NCBI GenBank assembly: GCA_944322345.1
Contig: CALUOO010000013.1
Location: 1-64,000, forward strand
DNA from: an uncultured Bacteroides sp.
GTDB taxonomy: Bacteria > Bacteroidota > Bacteroidia > Bacteroidales > Bacteroidaceae
DNA: 64,000 nucleotides
Direction: 5' to 3'
Of the stretch, positions 1-10,803 are shown piece after piece; positions within the stretch are counted from its first letter, which is position 1; each line of letters starts with the position of its first letter. Under the pieces are notes generated by a model. It saw nothing but the letters and a program-made list of their open reading frames with translations, made no database searches and was not told where the DNA came from. The position numbers and the translations under genes were made by a program.

Positions 1-1
1 G

Positions 2-74
2 AGCGGAAAACGAGACTCGAACTCGCGACCCTAACCTTGGCAAGGTTATGCTCTACCAACTGAGCTATTTCCGC
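2..74 (-). tRNA. tRNA-Gly (GCC)
   Basis: The minus strand folds into a 73-nt cloverleaf. The acceptor stem is GCGGAAA/TTTCCGC, the anticodon stem is TAACC/GGTTA, and the loop TTGCCAA carries anticodon GCC. CCA is not encoded and must be added after transcription. It is identical to the copy at 308-380 and is the last of four tRNAs read from the promoter near 399-429. Confidence 0.97.
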
Positions 75-87
75 ATTAATTATACTG

Positions 88-171
88 TGAAGAGAAGGAG
101 ACTCGAACTCCCACGACATCATTGTCACTACCCCCTCAAAGTAGCGCGTCTACCAATTCCGCCATCTCTCC
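88..171 (-). tRNA. tRNA-Leu (GAG)
   Basis: This is an 84-nt class II tRNA with a long variable arm. The acceptor stem is GGAGAGA/TCTCTTC (one G-T pair), and the anticodon loop TTGAGGG gives anticodon GAG. The D-arm matches the leucine type and resembles that of the neighbouring Leu-CAG tRNA. CCA is not encoded. Confidence 0.95.
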
Positions 172-194
172 AAAATATAACTTAGTTTCTCTTG

Positions 195-276
195 TGCCCA
201 GAACAGGACTCGAACCTGCATGCCTCTCGACACACGCACCTGAAACGTGCGCGTCTACCAATTCCGCCACCTGGGC
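195..276 (-). tRNA. tRNA-Leu (CAG)
   Basis: This is an 82-nt class II tRNA. The acceptor stem is GCCCAGG/TCTGGGC. The anticodon stem CACGT/GCGTG encloses loop TTCAGGT with anticodon CAG. A long variable arm is present and CCA is not encoded. Confidence 0.95.
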
Positions 277-307
277 AAAAGAAGATTCAAAATATCAATG
301 AACTTTG

Positions 308-380
308 AGCGGAAAACGAGACTCGAACTCGCGACCCTAACCTTGGCAAGGTTATGCTCTACCAACTGAGCTATTTCCGC
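308..380 (-). tRNA. tRNA-Gly (GCC), second copy
   Basis: Its sequence is identical to the tRNA at 2-74. It is the first tRNA of the cluster, starting about 18 nt downstream of a strong promoter. The two identical Gly genes form direct repeats of about 74 bp flanking both Leu tRNAs. Confidence 0.97.
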
Positions 381-398
381 GATTTTTCTTTGCGGTTG

Positions 399-429
399 CA
401 AAGGTAGGTATTTTCCTTAAAAATACAAA
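399..429 (-). promoter_or_regulatory. Bacteroides-type promoter for the tRNA cluster
   Basis: On the minus strand, TTTG (426-429) is followed by 19 nt and then TACCTTTG (399-406). This fits the Bacteroides primary sigma consensus TTTG-N19-21-TAnnTTTG almost exactly. Transcription would begin near 392-396, just ahead of the first tRNA-Gly. Confidence 0.88.
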
Positions 430-496
430 TTTATTGAATGTTTTTTTGATGATACTTCTTACCGTTATTTTCTTTATTCGATTAATGTTTTGAAAA

Positions 497-1636
497 TTAA
501 CTCATTCGGTTTCGGTAATCTTCATATGAAAAGTTCTTGTATATTTGAGCTTTTTGATCTTTAGTCCACAATCCTATAGAAGGATGATGAATGCCATTGA
601 ACATGTTTGTCTTTACCATTGTATAATGAATCATATCTTCAAATATAATCTGTTCTCCGATTTGTAATTCATGATCAAAACTCCATAATCCCATATAGTC
701 GCCACTCAAACATGAATTTCCTCCTAAACGATAAATATATTCACCTTCATTACCTCGTTTTGCTCCACGAACTTCTGGTTGATAGGGCATTTCTAGACAA
801 TCGGGCATGTGGCAAGTAAAGCTAACATTAAGAATTGCCGTTTTTATCCCTTTGCTTTCGACGATATCTACAATTGTTGATGATAAGACGCCGGTTTGCC
901 ATGTAAATGCAGAACCGGGTTCTAAGATAATTTGTAAGTGAGGATAGCGTTTCTTTAATTTTTGTAGTAGTTGGATCAGATGGTCTGTATCATAACCTTT
1001 TCGAGTCATTAAATGACCACCTCCCAGATTTAACCACTTAATCTGTGAGAACCAATAAGCAAACTTTTCTTCTAAATGAACCAATGTCCTTTCCAATTCG
1101 TAAGATGAAGATTCACAATGGCAATGACAATGGAAACCTTCGATGCCACAAGGAAGATCTTTGGGTAACAGATCGGCAGTAACACCGAAGCGGGTACCGG
1201 GAGCGCAAGGATTATATAACTCTGTTTCTACCTCTGAGTATTCAGGGTTGACACGAATTCCGCATGATATATCATTTCCTTCTGCAGCAATGACAGGATA
1301 AAACTTATTGAATTGTGATAGAGAATTGAATGTAATATGGCTGCTACAGCGCATTATTTCTGGAAAATCATCTTCTGTGTACGCAGGAGAATATGTGTGG
1401 GCTCTACTTCCGAATTCTTCTAAAGCAAGCCTGGCTTCATATACTGAACTTGCAGTGGAATGATGAATGTATTCGCGGAATATAGGGAATGTCTTCCACA
1501 TAGCGAAAGACTTAAAAGCAAGTATTATTTCTACTCCGGCTTTATCTGCAACAGTCTTGATAAGTTGTAGGTTCTTTCTAAGCAGTTCCTCTTCCATGAT
1601 GTAACATGGAGAGGGAAATTGAGAAAAATCTATCAT
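497..1636 (-). CDS. nspC: Carboxynorspermidine/carboxyspermidine decarboxylase
   Basis: This 379-residue PLP enzyme has the alanine-racemase/ornithine-decarboxylase fold. It decarboxylates carboxy(nor)spermidine, the last step of the alternative polyamine pathway that Bacteroides uses for spermidine. The likely Schiff-base lysine is K42 in the AFKSF motif. A glycine-rich phosphate loop GGGH lies near residue 210 and LEPGSAF near 250. The length is normal for NspC. The partner carboxyspermidine dehydrogenase is not in this window. The gene lies 31 bp after the lipoprotein gene on the same strand, so it may be read through from the uvrD promoter. The assignment rests on overall family resemblance; substrate preference (nor- or normal spermidine) cannot be read from sequence. 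Confidence 0.92.
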   Translation of the reverse strand: MIDFSQFPSPCYIMEEELLRKNLQLIKTVADKAGVEIILAFKSFAMWKTFPIFREYIHHSTASSVYEARLALEEFGSRAHTYSPAYTEDDFPEIMRCSSHITFNSLSQFNKFYPVIAAEGNDISCGIRVNPEYSEVETELYNPCAPGTRFGVTADLLPKDLPCGIEGFHCHCHCESSSYELERTLVHLEEKFAYWFSQIKWLNLGGGHLMTRKGYDTDHLIQLLQKLKKRYPHLQIILEPGSAFTWQTGVLSSTIVDIVESKGIKTAILNVSFTCHMPDCLEMPYQPEVRGAKRGNEGEYIYRLGGNSCLSGDYMGLWSFDHELQIGEQIIFEDMIHYTMVKTNMFNGIHHPSIGLWTKDQKAQIYKNFSYEDYRNRMS

Positions 1637-1667
1637 AATAGTATTTTACTTTTTTATTCTTTGATTA

Positions 1668-2357
1668 TTAATTTTGAGATGGTAGTACGAACTCATGGGC
1701 ATCGGTAATGTTTCCATGTTCGTTTTCTACAGCAACTCGAAACGTAATTTCTTTCTTTCTTAATTTGGTCCCTGCGTAAATAGTTGCAGTATAACGTATT
1801 CCTTCATTTGGAAGAATTTCTTCTACCATAATTGATGGAGATATGCCAATATGTTTCACTTTGGTGGTTGTTTCTACGATAGGAACCACATTATATGCTG
1901 AATGTTTCCCTTCGTTCATAACCTCAAAGATTATTTTACTACTTTCACCTGCATCAATTATGTGGTTGCGATTGCTGTCTATGAAGCGAATATTGCGTAT
2001 TCTTAATTTTGGCGATGGGGACTTAACGCGCTGTGGTTTTGCTTTAGATCGTTTTACGTGGATTTCAGTTGTTTCAGGCATATAGGCTTCATCTTCTATA
2101 GGTGTGTCTCTCGGAGCTGTTATGGCATTGCCAATGGCTGCTCCTGCTACAGTCCCTACAATGTTGCCAATGGCAGACCCTCTATATCCGCCTCTCCATC
2201 CATGATGATTGTCTCCAACCAATCCACCGATTGAACTTCCTAAACTACCGCCTATTGCAGCACCTGCCATGATGGCACCCGGATTTCCCATGCGTTCCGA
2301 TGCGCAACCGTTTAGAAGAAGCGCAAGGAGTAGAATGATGGTTGATTGTTTTTTCAT
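1668..2357 (-). CDS. Glycine-zipper lipoprotein
   Basis: This 229-residue protein has a signal peptide ending in lipobox LLNGC (Cys18), so it should be an envelope lipoprotein. Residues about 27-80 form a glycine zipper with repeated small-residue spacings (AGAAIGG, GSSIGG, AGAAIG), typical of membrane-inserting or oligomerising segments in the Rick_17kDa-like group. Residues about 115-229 look like an all-beta domain and include a D-x-N-x-N-x-x-I-D-A-G-E stretch resembling a calcium-binding loop. It sits 18 bp after uvrD and 31 bp before nspC, so co-transcription is likely, but the neighbours give no clear functional clue. The specific role is unknown. Confidence 0.75.
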   Translation of the reverse strand: MKKQSTIILLLALLLNGCASERMGNPGAIMAGAAIGGSLGSSIGGLVGDNHHGWRGGYRGSAIGNIVGTVAGAAIGNAITAPRDTPIEDEAYMPETTEIHVKRSKAKPQRVKSPSPKLRIRNIRFIDSNRNHIIDAGESSKIIFEVMNEGKHSAYNVVPIVETTTKVKHIGISPSIMVEEILPNEGIRYTATIYAGTKLRKKEITFRVAVENEHGNITDAHEFVLPSQN

Positions 2358-2375
2358 AACATTTGTTTTCAGTGA

Positions 2376-4748
2376 TTATTCGATTACTTTAAAACGCGCG
2401 AAACGTAATAAAAGTTGTTTATTTCCTGCATTTTTGAAATGAATGGTCGCTTTGGCATTGTCTCCTATACCATCTACTTTGATTACTTCCCCTACACCAA
2501 AACGTTCGTGTTCTATTATTTGCCCTATTCTGACATTTCTGTGCGAGGTAGAAGGAGTAGATGAGACCGGTGGTTGGTTCTCGTTTTCTGTTGTAGGGAT
2601 TCGTTTCAGATGCCGGGGGAGAGAAGGGGAAATGATTTGTTCCTTGTCTTTGGACTTCTGAAATGTAGAGTAACTGCTAGGTGAAGATAATTGTGGAGGA
2701 GTAGAACGTATGAATCCTCCTTCTATTTCTCGTCGAAAATGGTCTGCTCTTTCGTTGACTGATCGGTTGATTCTTTCTTCGTGTGGCAAGGACAGATAAT
2801 GAGTATCTATGTCGCGCAAAAAACGGCTCGGACTTCCAAACTCCATCTTGCCATATCTGAAACGGGTTTTGGCATATGAAAGGAAACAATGTTCCTCGGC
2901 TCTTGTGATGGCTACATAAAACAGACGGCGTTCTTCTTCCATTGCCCTTGGTGAATCGCCTGCCATGCTACTTGGAAATAGATTTTCTTCCATTCCTACA
3001 ACAAATACATTCTTGAATTCTAGCCCTTTGGCTGAATGTACAGTCATTAAAGTGACCTTGGCGTCGTCATCTGTCTGACCTGATTCTTCATCAGTTAGCA
3101 ATGAAATTTCTGAGAGGAAATCACTCAGTAGGATATTTGGATTACCCTCTTCTAGCCGCAGGGCACAGAAATCGTTCATTCCGTTAACTAACTCTTCAAT
3201 ATTTTCTTTTCGGCTTAGGTTTTCTGGGGAGTTGTCGGAACAGATATCGTTGATAATTCCTGTCCTCCGAATGATGTTCGTTCCTAGTTCGTAGGCATTT
3301 TTGCCGGAAAGGTCTGTAATGAAACTTTCTACCAGCATACGGAAATCTTGTAGCTTCGTATGTGTGCTTTTGGCAATATTTACTCCGTATTTTAGCGGCT
3401 CGCACAAGACAGTCCACAGACTTACTTCGTTGTCGTTGGCAGCAGATGTGATTTTTCCGATTGTGGTAGCTCCGATACCGCGTGCTGGATAATTGATAAT
3501 GCGTTTGAAAGCTTCTTCGTCATTCGGATTGACAACAAGGCGGAAGTATGCAATCGCATCTTTTATCTCTTTACGTTGGTAGAACGAAAGCCCTCCATAT
3601 ATCTTATAAGGCATTGTCCTCTTTCGCAAAGCTTCTTCGAAAATACGGCTTTGGGCATTAGTGCGGTATAGGATGGCAAAGTCGGCATATTCATATCCGT
3701 TTTTTCTTCGTAGTTCGGCTATTTTGTTAGCCACTATTTCTCCCTCTTCCACGTCGCTGTATGCTTGAAACACTCCAATAGGCTCTCCTTTCTCTTTTTC
3801 GGAGAATACTTCCTTGCGTATTTGGCGTTCGTTCTTTTCTATCAGGCTGTTGGCAGCTCGTACAATGGTTTGAGTAGACCGATAGTTTTGTTCCAGTTTG
3901 AATACCTGAGTGTTTGGATAGACTTTGGTGAAATAGAGGATATTGTCAATATTGGCTCCTCGGAATGAGTAAATGCTTTGGGCATCGTCTCCCACTACAC
4001 AGACTTTCTGACTCTCTTTTGTAAGCTGCAGTACGATGCTGTGCTGAGCATAGTTGGTATCTTGATACTCGTCGACAAGTACATAGCGAAATTGTTCGCT
4101 ATAACGTGCCAATACCTCTGGGAAATCTCGAAACAACAGGTAGGTATATACTAGCAAATCGTCGAAGTCCATGGCGTTGGACTGCCGGCATCGTTCCCAA
4201 TAGCGGTTGTATATATCTCGTATGGCTGGCATCCGTACAGCCATATCCGATTCATATGCTTCTCTGCTGGCTGCGTAGCCGGTTGGGGTAATCAGATGGT
4301 TTTTGGCATTAGAGATTCGTGACTGTACAGTCCCCGGTTTATAAGTTTTTTCATCCAGCCCCATTTCTTTAATAATGGAACGGATCATGCTTTTACTGTC
4401 TGTGGCATCATAAATGGTGAACTGAGAGGTAAAGCCAATGTATGTGGCCTCAGCACGGAGAATGCGCGAGAAGATAGAATGGAATGTTCCCATCCACAGA
4501 TATCTTGCACGTTCTGTTCCTACCTGTTTGGCGATACGTTCTTTCATTTCTCGTGCAGCCTTGTTGGTAAAGGTCAATGCGAGTATACTCCACGGTTGAT
4601 AGCCATTTTCCAGCAAATAGGCAATTTTGTAGGTGAGTACACGTGTCTTACCAGATCCTGCACCGGCTATAACAAGTGAAGGGCCTTGGTCGTAGGTAAC
4701 AGCTTGAAACTGGCTTTCGTTCAATTCTGTTTTATAGTTGATGCTCAT
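2376..4748 (-). CDS. pcrA: ATP-dependent DNA helicase, UvrD/PcrA type
   Basis: This 790-residue superfamily 1A 3'-5' helicase acts in nucleotide-excision and mismatch repair and in removing proteins from DNA. Visible motifs: Walker A GAGSGKT (about 29-35), FTNKAA (motif Ia), VDEYQDTN (Walker B, about 225), GDDAQSIY (motif III), QNYRST (motif IV), TVHSAKGLEF (motif V) and VAITRAEE (motif VI). The last 60 residues form a PcrA/UvrD-type tail (GQIIEHERFGVG) known from PcrA to contact RNA polymerase. The start codon lies about 25 nt downstream of a promoter -7 box at 4777-4784. It heads a minus-strand group with the lipoprotein and nspC genes. Confidence 0.95.
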   Translation of the reverse strand: MSINYKTELNESQFQAVTYDQGPSLVIAGAGSGKTRVLTYKIAYLLENGYQPWSILALTFTNKAAREMKERIAKQVGTERARYLWMGTFHSIFSRILRAEATYIGFTSQFTIYDATDSKSMIRSIIKEMGLDEKTYKPGTVQSRISNAKNHLITPTGYAASREAYESDMAVRMPAIRDIYNRYWERCRQSNAMDFDDLLVYTYLLFRDFPEVLARYSEQFRYVLVDEYQDTNYAQHSIVLQLTKESQKVCVVGDDAQSIYSFRGANIDNILYFTKVYPNTQVFKLEQNYRSTQTIVRAANSLIEKNERQIRKEVFSEKEKGEPIGVFQAYSDVEEGEIVANKIAELRRKNGYEYADFAILYRTNAQSRIFEEALRKRTMPYKIYGGLSFYQRKEIKDAIAYFRLVVNPNDEEAFKRIINYPARGIGATTIGKITSAANDNEVSLWTVLCEPLKYGVNIAKSTHTKLQDFRMLVESFITDLSGKNAYELGTNIIRRTGIINDICSDNSPENLSRKENIEELVNGMNDFCALRLEEGNPNILLSDFLSEISLLTDEESGQTDDDAKVTLMTVHSAKGLEFKNVFVVGMEENLFPSSMAGDSPRAMEEERRLFYVAITRAEEHCFLSYAKTRFRYGKMEFGSPSRFLRDIDTHYLSLPHEERINRSVNERADHFRREIEGGFIRSTPPQLSSPSSYSTFQKSKDKEQIISPSLPRHLKRIPTTENENQPPVSSTPSTSHRNVRIGQIIEHERFGVGEVIKVDGIGDNAKATIHFKNAGNKQLLLRFARFKVIE

Positions 4749-4776
4749 AAATTGTTCTAAACCTTATTCAAGGCAG

Positions 4777-4784
4777 CAAAAGTA
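4777..4784 (-). promoter_or_regulatory. Candidate -7 promoter box for pcrA
   Basis: The minus strand reads TACTTTTG, matching TAnnTTTG, about 29 nt upstream of the pcrA start codon. No clear TTTG -33 element lies at the usual spacing, so the call is moderate. Confidence 0.5.
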
Positions 4785-4940
4785 TAATAATCTTGCGATA
4801 ATCGAGCTATTTCCCTAGCTGTTTTTCCTTTAATGTGGAATATTGTCTGCCATATTTCAAAATGGAGTAATTGTCTGTCTGCGTTTTTTTTGTAAAAGGT
4901 TGTCGAACTGTACGACATGTGCATCTCATGTAAGAGACAT

Positions 4941-4948
4941 TAACTTTG
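4941..4948 (+). promoter_or_regulatory. Candidate -7 promoter box for superoxide dismutase
   Basis: TAACTTTG matches TAnnTTTG in the 378-bp gap between pcrA and sodB (4749-5126). A weak TGTG lies roughly 20 nt upstream. If used, it gives a leader of about 170 nt. The short ORFs in this gap look random and nothing else is recognisable there. Confidence 0.45.
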
Positions 4949-5126
4949 CTTGAAAAGCAGAAGAGTTTCACTATCAAACTCTTTGGGCTTATCCATTGAC
5001 GAGGTATGGTAACCATTAAGAAGGCAGAAGCGTGAACTTTTCTGTATGTAAGCTGTTATTTTATAAAGCAACTATTTAAGAGTTTGACGAATGAATAAAA
5101 TATTAATGTCTTTAATAATTATGACT

Positions 5127-5708
5127 ATGAGTTATGAAATGCCAAAGCTTCCTTACGCTAATAATGCGCTGGAACCTGTAATCAGTCAGCAAACTATAGA
5201 TTTTCATTATGGTAAGCACTTGCAAACCTATGTAAATAACTTGAATAACCTTGTTCCCGGAACAGAATACGAGGAAATGGAGTTGGAAAAAATTGTGGCT
5301 ACAGCTCCTGACGGTGCAGTGTTCAATAATGCCGGGCAGGTATTGAATCATCAGCTCTACTTTCTTCAGTTTGCGCCAAAACCGTCGAAGAGTGAACCTT
5401 CAGGGAAGTTGGCTGAAGCCATCCGTAGAGATTTCGGTAGCTTTGAAAATTTCAAGAAAGAGTTTGTGGCAGCTTCCGTAGGACTTTTTGGGTCCGGATG
5501 GGCATGGCTCTCGGTAGATAAGGATGGCAAGTTGCATATTACCAAAGAGGCAAATGGAAGTAATCCGGTACGTGCAGGATTGAAACCTTTGCTTTGTTTT
5601 GATGTCTGGGAACATGCTTACTATCTGGACTATCAAAATCGTCGTGCAGATCACATCAATGCTTTATGGAACATTATTGATTGGGACGTAGTAGAAAGTC
5701 GGATGTAG
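5127..5708 (+). CDS. sodB: Superoxide dismutase, Fe/Mn family
   Basis: This 193-residue enzyme converts superoxide to oxygen and hydrogen peroxide in the cytoplasm. It begins MSYEMPKLPY, as Bacteroides SODs do. An in-frame ATG 12 codons upstream (5091) would add an atypical hydrophobic extension, so 5127 is preferred. Metal ligands visible: His27 (DFHYGKH), a second His in NHQLYF, and Asp and His in DVWEHAYY. Bacteroides enzymes of this family are known to work with Fe or Mn (cambialistic); which metal is used here cannot be read. It is a single gene followed by a terminator-like hairpin at 5730-5795. Confidence 0.95.
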   Translation: MSYEMPKLPYANNALEPVISQQTIDFHYGKHLQTYVNNLNNLVPGTEYEEMELEKIVATAPDGAVFNNAGQVLNHQLYFLQFAPKPSKSEPSGKLAEAIRRDFGSFENFKKEFVAASVGLFGSGWAWLSVDKDGKLHITKEANGSNPVRAGLKPLLCFDVWEHAYYLDYQNRRADHINALWNIIDWDVVESRM

Positions 5709-5729
5709 GACAGTACAATCTTTCATTAA

Positions 5730-5795
5730 AAGCACTGCTTTCAGTACTGGAAAATTATCTTTCTTAGGCTGTAAAGCAGTGCTTATCTTTTTTAC
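5730..5795 (+). terminator. Terminator-like hairpin after sodB
   Basis: AAGCACTGCTTT (5730-5741) pairs with AAAGCAGTGCTT (5773-5784) and is followed by a T-rich run (atcttttttac). The loop is about 31 nt, longer than a classical terminator, but the stem is perfect over 12 bp and lies 22 nt after the sodB stop. Confidence 0.7.
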
Positions 5796-5968
5796 TGTAG
5801 ATGGTTTAAAGTTCTCAATTTGTCAGGTTATAGGTTCTTGGCAAATATTTGCATAATATTTCTTACCGCTATGGTGTAGTCTTAGCTAGTGAGTTGTGAG
5901 AAATGGTCGCATAAGAGATGGTTTTGAAAAAATAACAGATTTTCTTCCTGTTTCTCTCTTTTTTTCTG

Positions 5969-5976
5969 TTACTTTG
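5969..5976 (+). promoter_or_regulatory. Candidate -7 box for the thi operon
   Basis: TTACTTTG, one mismatch from TAnnTTTG, lies just upstream of the TPP riboswitch, leaving transcription to start about where the aptamer begins. No confident -33 box was found. The stretch 5796-5968 holds nothing else recognisable. Confidence 0.55.
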
Positions 5977-5984
5977 CCTATGTA

Positions 5985-6070
5985 AAGACAAAGGGGTGCC
6001 CTATGTGGGCTGAGATTATACCCTAAGAACCTGATGCAGTTAGTACTGACGTAGGGATTGTTCTACTCTC
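5985..6070 (+). promoter_or_regulatory. TPP riboswitch (THI element)
   Basis: The sequence holds the conserved THI-box parts in order: GGGGTGCCC (5993-6001), TGGGCTGAGATTATACCC (6006-6023) and AACCTGATGCAGTTAGTAC (6028-6046), with the closing strand GTAGGGA near 6051. These are the pyrimidine- and pyrophosphate-sensing cores of the thiamine pyrophosphate aptamer. It lies about 70 nt upstream of thiS, so binding of TPP should repress the thiS-thiE-thiG-thiC-thiH-thiF operon. No strong intrinsic terminator is visible between aptamer and thiS, so translational control of thiS is the simpler inference. Confidence 0.96.
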
Positions 6071-6138
6071 ATCACCTTCTCATAAAAGCACCATTCTTTG
6101 TGTTTACTTTCAAATTTTATATTTAATAGTAATGTGTC

Positions 6139-6339
6139 ATGAAGATACAAGTCAATAACAAAGAGGTGGAAATCTTTCTGGATTCAACATTAGTGCAACT
6201 TACGGAGCAACTACAGCTTCCGACGCAGGGAGTGGCAATTGCCGTAAACAATAAAATGATTCCTCGTACCGAATGGGAATTGTTTACTCTTCACGAGAAT
6301 GATCGGCTGGTTATAATAAAAGCTGCTTGTGGAGGGTGA
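6139..6339 (+). CDS. thiS: Sulfur carrier protein ThiS
   Basis: This 66-residue ubiquitin-fold protein is adenylylated by ThiF and thiocarboxylated at its C-terminal glycine to give sulfur to the thiazole ring. The C-terminus is the required Gly-Gly (AACGG). It is the first gene after the TPP riboswitch. The thiE start codon follows 5 nt after its stop. Confidence 0.96.
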   Translation: MKIQVNNKEVEIFLDSTLVQLTEQLQLPTQGVAIAVNNKMIPRTEWELFTLHENDRLVIIKAACGG

Positions 6340-6344
6340 AGAAT

Positions 6345-6959
6345 ATGATCAGTTTACAATTTATCACTCATCAGACAGAACGGTACTCCTATTTTGATTC
6401 AGCCTGGATGGCGTTGGAGGGTGGTTGCAAATGGATTCAGCTTCGTATGAAAGAAGCTCCTTTGGAGGAGGTGGAAGAGGTTGCACTCCGATTGAAGCCA
6501 TTATGTAAGGAGTATGAAGCTATTTTTCTATTGGACGATCATGTGGAACTTGCCAAGAAGCTTGAAGTAGATGGTGTTCATCTGGGTAAAAAAGATATGC
6601 CTATCAATGAGGCTCGCCGGATATTGGGTGAAGGGTTCATCATTGGCGGTACGGCAAATACATTTGAAGATGTGTTGCAGCATTATCGTGCCGGAGCTGA
6701 TTATTTAGGTATCGGTCCTTTCCGTTTTACTACGACAAAAAAGAATCTTAGTCCTGTATTGGGATTGGAGGGGTATCGTTCTATTCTGGCGGAGATGGTC
6801 AAAGCAGATATTCACCTGCCTGTGGTGGCTATCGGAGGTATTACGTACGACGATATCCCAGATGTATTGGCAACTGGTGTGAATGGTGTAGCACTTTCTG
6901 GAACTATTCTACGGGCAGATGATCCTGTTGCCGAAACACGGAGGATATTGGAACTATAA
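6345..6959 (+). CDS. thiE: Thiamine phosphate synthase
   Basis: This 204-residue TIM-barrel enzyme couples hydroxymethylpyrimidine pyrophosphate to thiazole phosphate. ATG at 6345 is chosen over an in-frame TTG at 6327 that overlaps thiS, and a GGAGGG stretch lies 8 nt ahead of it. Signatures: QLRMKE (pyrophosphate site), [28 protein letters not shown] and VVAIGGI near the C-terminus. The active-site pieces are all present, unlike in the paralogue at 11560-12168. It is the second gene of the thi operon. Confidence 0.95.
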   Translation: MISLQFITHQTERYSYFDSAWMALEGGCKWIQLRMKEAPLEEVEEVALRLKPLCKEYEAIFLLDDHVELAKKLEVDGVHLGKKDMPINEARRILGEGFIIGGTANTFEDVLQHYRAGADYLGIGPFRFTTTKKNLSPVLGLEGYRSILAEMVKADIHLPVVAIGGITYDDIPDVLATGVNGVALSGTILRADDPVAETRRILEL

Positions 6960-7014
6960 AATTTGTGGTTTAATAACTAAAACTCATAACATAAAACTTA
7001 TAACTCAAAGCGGT

Positions 7015-7791
7015 ATGGAAAAATTAGTGATTGCAGGACGTGAATTTGATTCCCGCCTTTTTCTTGGAACCGGGAAATTCAATTCCAATGAAGTCATGGA
7101 AAAATCTATTTTAGCTTCTGGTACGGAGATGGTAACAGTGGCAATGAAACGCATTGAACTGGAGAATCGGGAAGATGATATGCTGAAACACATTGTTCAT
7201 CCTCATATTCAACTGTTACCTAACACTTCTGGAGTGCGTAATGCGGAAGAGGCAGTATTTGCTGCACAAATGGCACGTGAAGCGTTTGGAACGAATTGGT
7301 TAAAGCTGGAGATACATCCCGACCCACGTTATTTGTTACCCGATTCTGTTGAAACATTGAAGGCTACAGAACAATTAGTGAAATTAGGTTTTGTTGTTCT
7401 TCCTTATTGTCAGGCCGATCCGGTATTGTGTAAGCGCTTGGAAGAGGCTGGCGCTGCTACGGTAATGCCTTTGGGAGCACCTATCGGTACAAATAAAGGA
7501 TTGCAGACTAAGGAGTTCTTGCGTATTATAATCGAGCAAGCTGGTGTTCCTGTTGTTGTTGATGCCGGTATCGGTGCACCTAGCCATGCTGCTGAAGCAA
7601 TGGAGATGGGAGCTTCGGCTGTGTTAGTTAATACTGCAATTGCTGTAGCCGGAGATCCTGTGGAGATGGCGCGGGCATTCAAATCTGCAGTAGAAGCAGG
7701 ACGCCAAGCATATGAAGCAGGACTTGGTATGCAGGCAATGGATTTTGTTGCTGAGGCAAGTTCTCCATTGACTGCATTTTTGAACGAATAA
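7015..7791 (+). CDS. thiG: Thiazole synthase
   Basis: This 258-residue TIM-barrel enzyme builds the thiazole phosphate ring from DXP, ThiS-thiocarboxylate and dehydroglycine. ATG at 7015 gives the usual N-terminus ([11 protein letters not shown], then FLGTGKF). The Schiff-base lysine is likely the one in [22 protein letters not shown] and [13 protein letters not shown] form the phosphate-binding end. The reading frame stays open upstream into thiE, but that extension matches nothing in the family. It works with ThiH, which supplies dehydroglycine anaerobically. Confidence 0.96.
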   Translation: MEKLVIAGREFDSRLFLGTGKFNSNEVMEKSILASGTEMVTVAMKRIELENREDDMLKHIVHPHIQLLPNTSGVRNAEEAVFAAQMAREAFGTNWLKLEIHPDPRYLLPDSVETLKATEQLVKLGFVVLPYCQADPVLCKRLEEAGAATVMPLGAPIGTNKGLQTKEFLRIIIEQAGVPVVVDAGIGAPSHAAEAMEMGASAVLVNTAIAVAGDPVEMARAFKSAVEAGRQAYEAGLGMQAMDFVAEASSPLTAFLNE

Positions 7792-7821
7792 GGAATAAAT
7801 TTACAATTTAGACAAACTTAA

Positions 7822-9525
<1,704 letters not shown>

Positions 9526-9647
9526 TAATATATGATGTGACAATACACTTTTTACCACCAGACCTATTATTTGTATAGATAATCGGTATTTGATTATTAT
9601 AGTCGGCATATGATGGTAAATGATACATATCAAAGAATTTTATAATT

Positions 9648-10790
9648 ATGTTTTCAGACGAGTTAGAAAAAATATCGTGGGAAGAGACGACAGAGGCCAT
9701 CTATTCCAAAACCGAAACAGATGTTCGTCGTGCTTTGGCTAAACAAGAACATCTGGATGTGAATGATTTTATGGCATTAATCTCTCCGGCAGCAGCTCCC
9801 TATTTAGAGGTGATGGCCCGTTTAAGCCAGAAATATACGATGGAACGTTTTGGAAAGACTATTTCCATGTTTGTCCCTCTATATATAACAAATTCTTGTA
9901 CGAATTCTTGTGTATATTGTGGCTTTCATATCAGTAATCCGATGAAGCGGACAATACTGACAGAGGAGGAAATTGTAAATGAGTATAAGGCTATTAAAAA
10001 GCTTGCTCCTTTTGAGAATCTGTTATTAGTTACTGGCGAGAATCCTGCTGTTGCCGGTGTGCCTTATATTGCTCGTGCATTGGATTTGGCAAAGCCTTAT
10101 TTCAGTAATTTGCAGATTGAGGTAATGCCTCTGAAAGCTGAAGAGTATGAAGAACTGACTCATCATGGTTTGAATGGTGTCATTTGCTTTCAAGAAACTT
10201 ATAATAAAGCAAATTATAAGATCTACCATCCAAGAGGAATGAAGTCGAAATTTGAATGGCGTGTGAATGGATTTGACCGTATGGGGCAAGCAGGCGTGCA
10301 TAAAATAGGAATGGGGGTGTTGATTGGGCTGGAAGAATGGCGTACAGATGTAACAATGATGGCATATCATCTTCGCTATTTGCAAAAGCACTATTGGAAG
10401 ACTAAATATAGTGTGAATTTCCCTCGTATGAGGCCTTCTGAAAATGGAGGATTTCAACCTAATGTAGTGATGAATGACCGTGAATTGGCACAACTGACGT
10501 TTGCCATGCGTATTTTCGATCATGATGTAGATATATCTTATTCAACTCGAGAAAGCGCAGAGTTCCGTAATCATATGGCTACTTTAGGCGTGACAACAAT
10601 GAGTGCCGAAAGTAAGACAGAACCAGGAGGATATTATAGCTATCCTCAAACATTGGAGCAATTTCATGTAAGTGATGAGAGAAAAGCCATAGAGGTAGAA
10701 CAGGATTTGAAAAGATTAGGACGTGAACCTGTATGGAAAGACTGGGATCAGAGTTTTGACCAGATTACTCAGTGTCGTGTTTCTCAATAG
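9648..10790 (+). CDS. thiH: 2-iminoacetate synthase (tyrosine lyase)
   Basis: This 380-residue radical SAM enzyme cleaves tyrosine to dehydroglycine and p-cresol, supplying the glycine imine to ThiG without oxygen. The 4Fe-4S motif C-x3-C-x2-C is seen as CTNSCVYC near residue 86. TGENPA and EVMPL follow in the usual places. Having ThiH rather than the oxidase ThiO fits an anaerobe. It follows thiC after 122 bp, and thiF starts 14 nt beyond its stop. Confidence 0.96.
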   Translation: MFSDELEKISWEETTEAIYSKTETDVRRALAKQEHLDVNDFMALISPAAAPYLEVMARLSQKYTMERFGKTISMFVPLYITNSCTNSCVYCGFHISNPMKRTILTEEEIVNEYKAIKKLAPFENLLLVTGENPAVAGVPYIARALDLAKPYFSNLQIEVMPLKAEEYEELTHHGLNGVICFQETYNKANYKIYHPRGMKSKFEWRVNGFDRMGQAGVHKIGMGVLIGLEEWRTDVTMMAYHLRYLQKHYWKTKYSVNFPRMRPSENGGFQPNVVMNDRELAQLTFAMRIFDHDVDISYSTRESAEFRNHMATLGVTTMSAESKTEPGGYYSYPQTLEQFHVSDERKAIEVEQDLKRLGREPVWKDWDQSFDQITQCRVSQ

Positions 10791-10803
10791 TATCTCAGGC
10801 AAT

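Noticed and set aside
4807-5016. 69-codon reverse frame in the pcrA-sodB gap
   Set aside because: No domain or start signal, and it lies across the likely sodB promoter region.
10723-10803. Longer thiF start at GTG 10723
   Set aside because: The added 27 codons overlap thiH and do not resemble the start of ThiF proteins; ATG 10804 gives the normal N-terminus.
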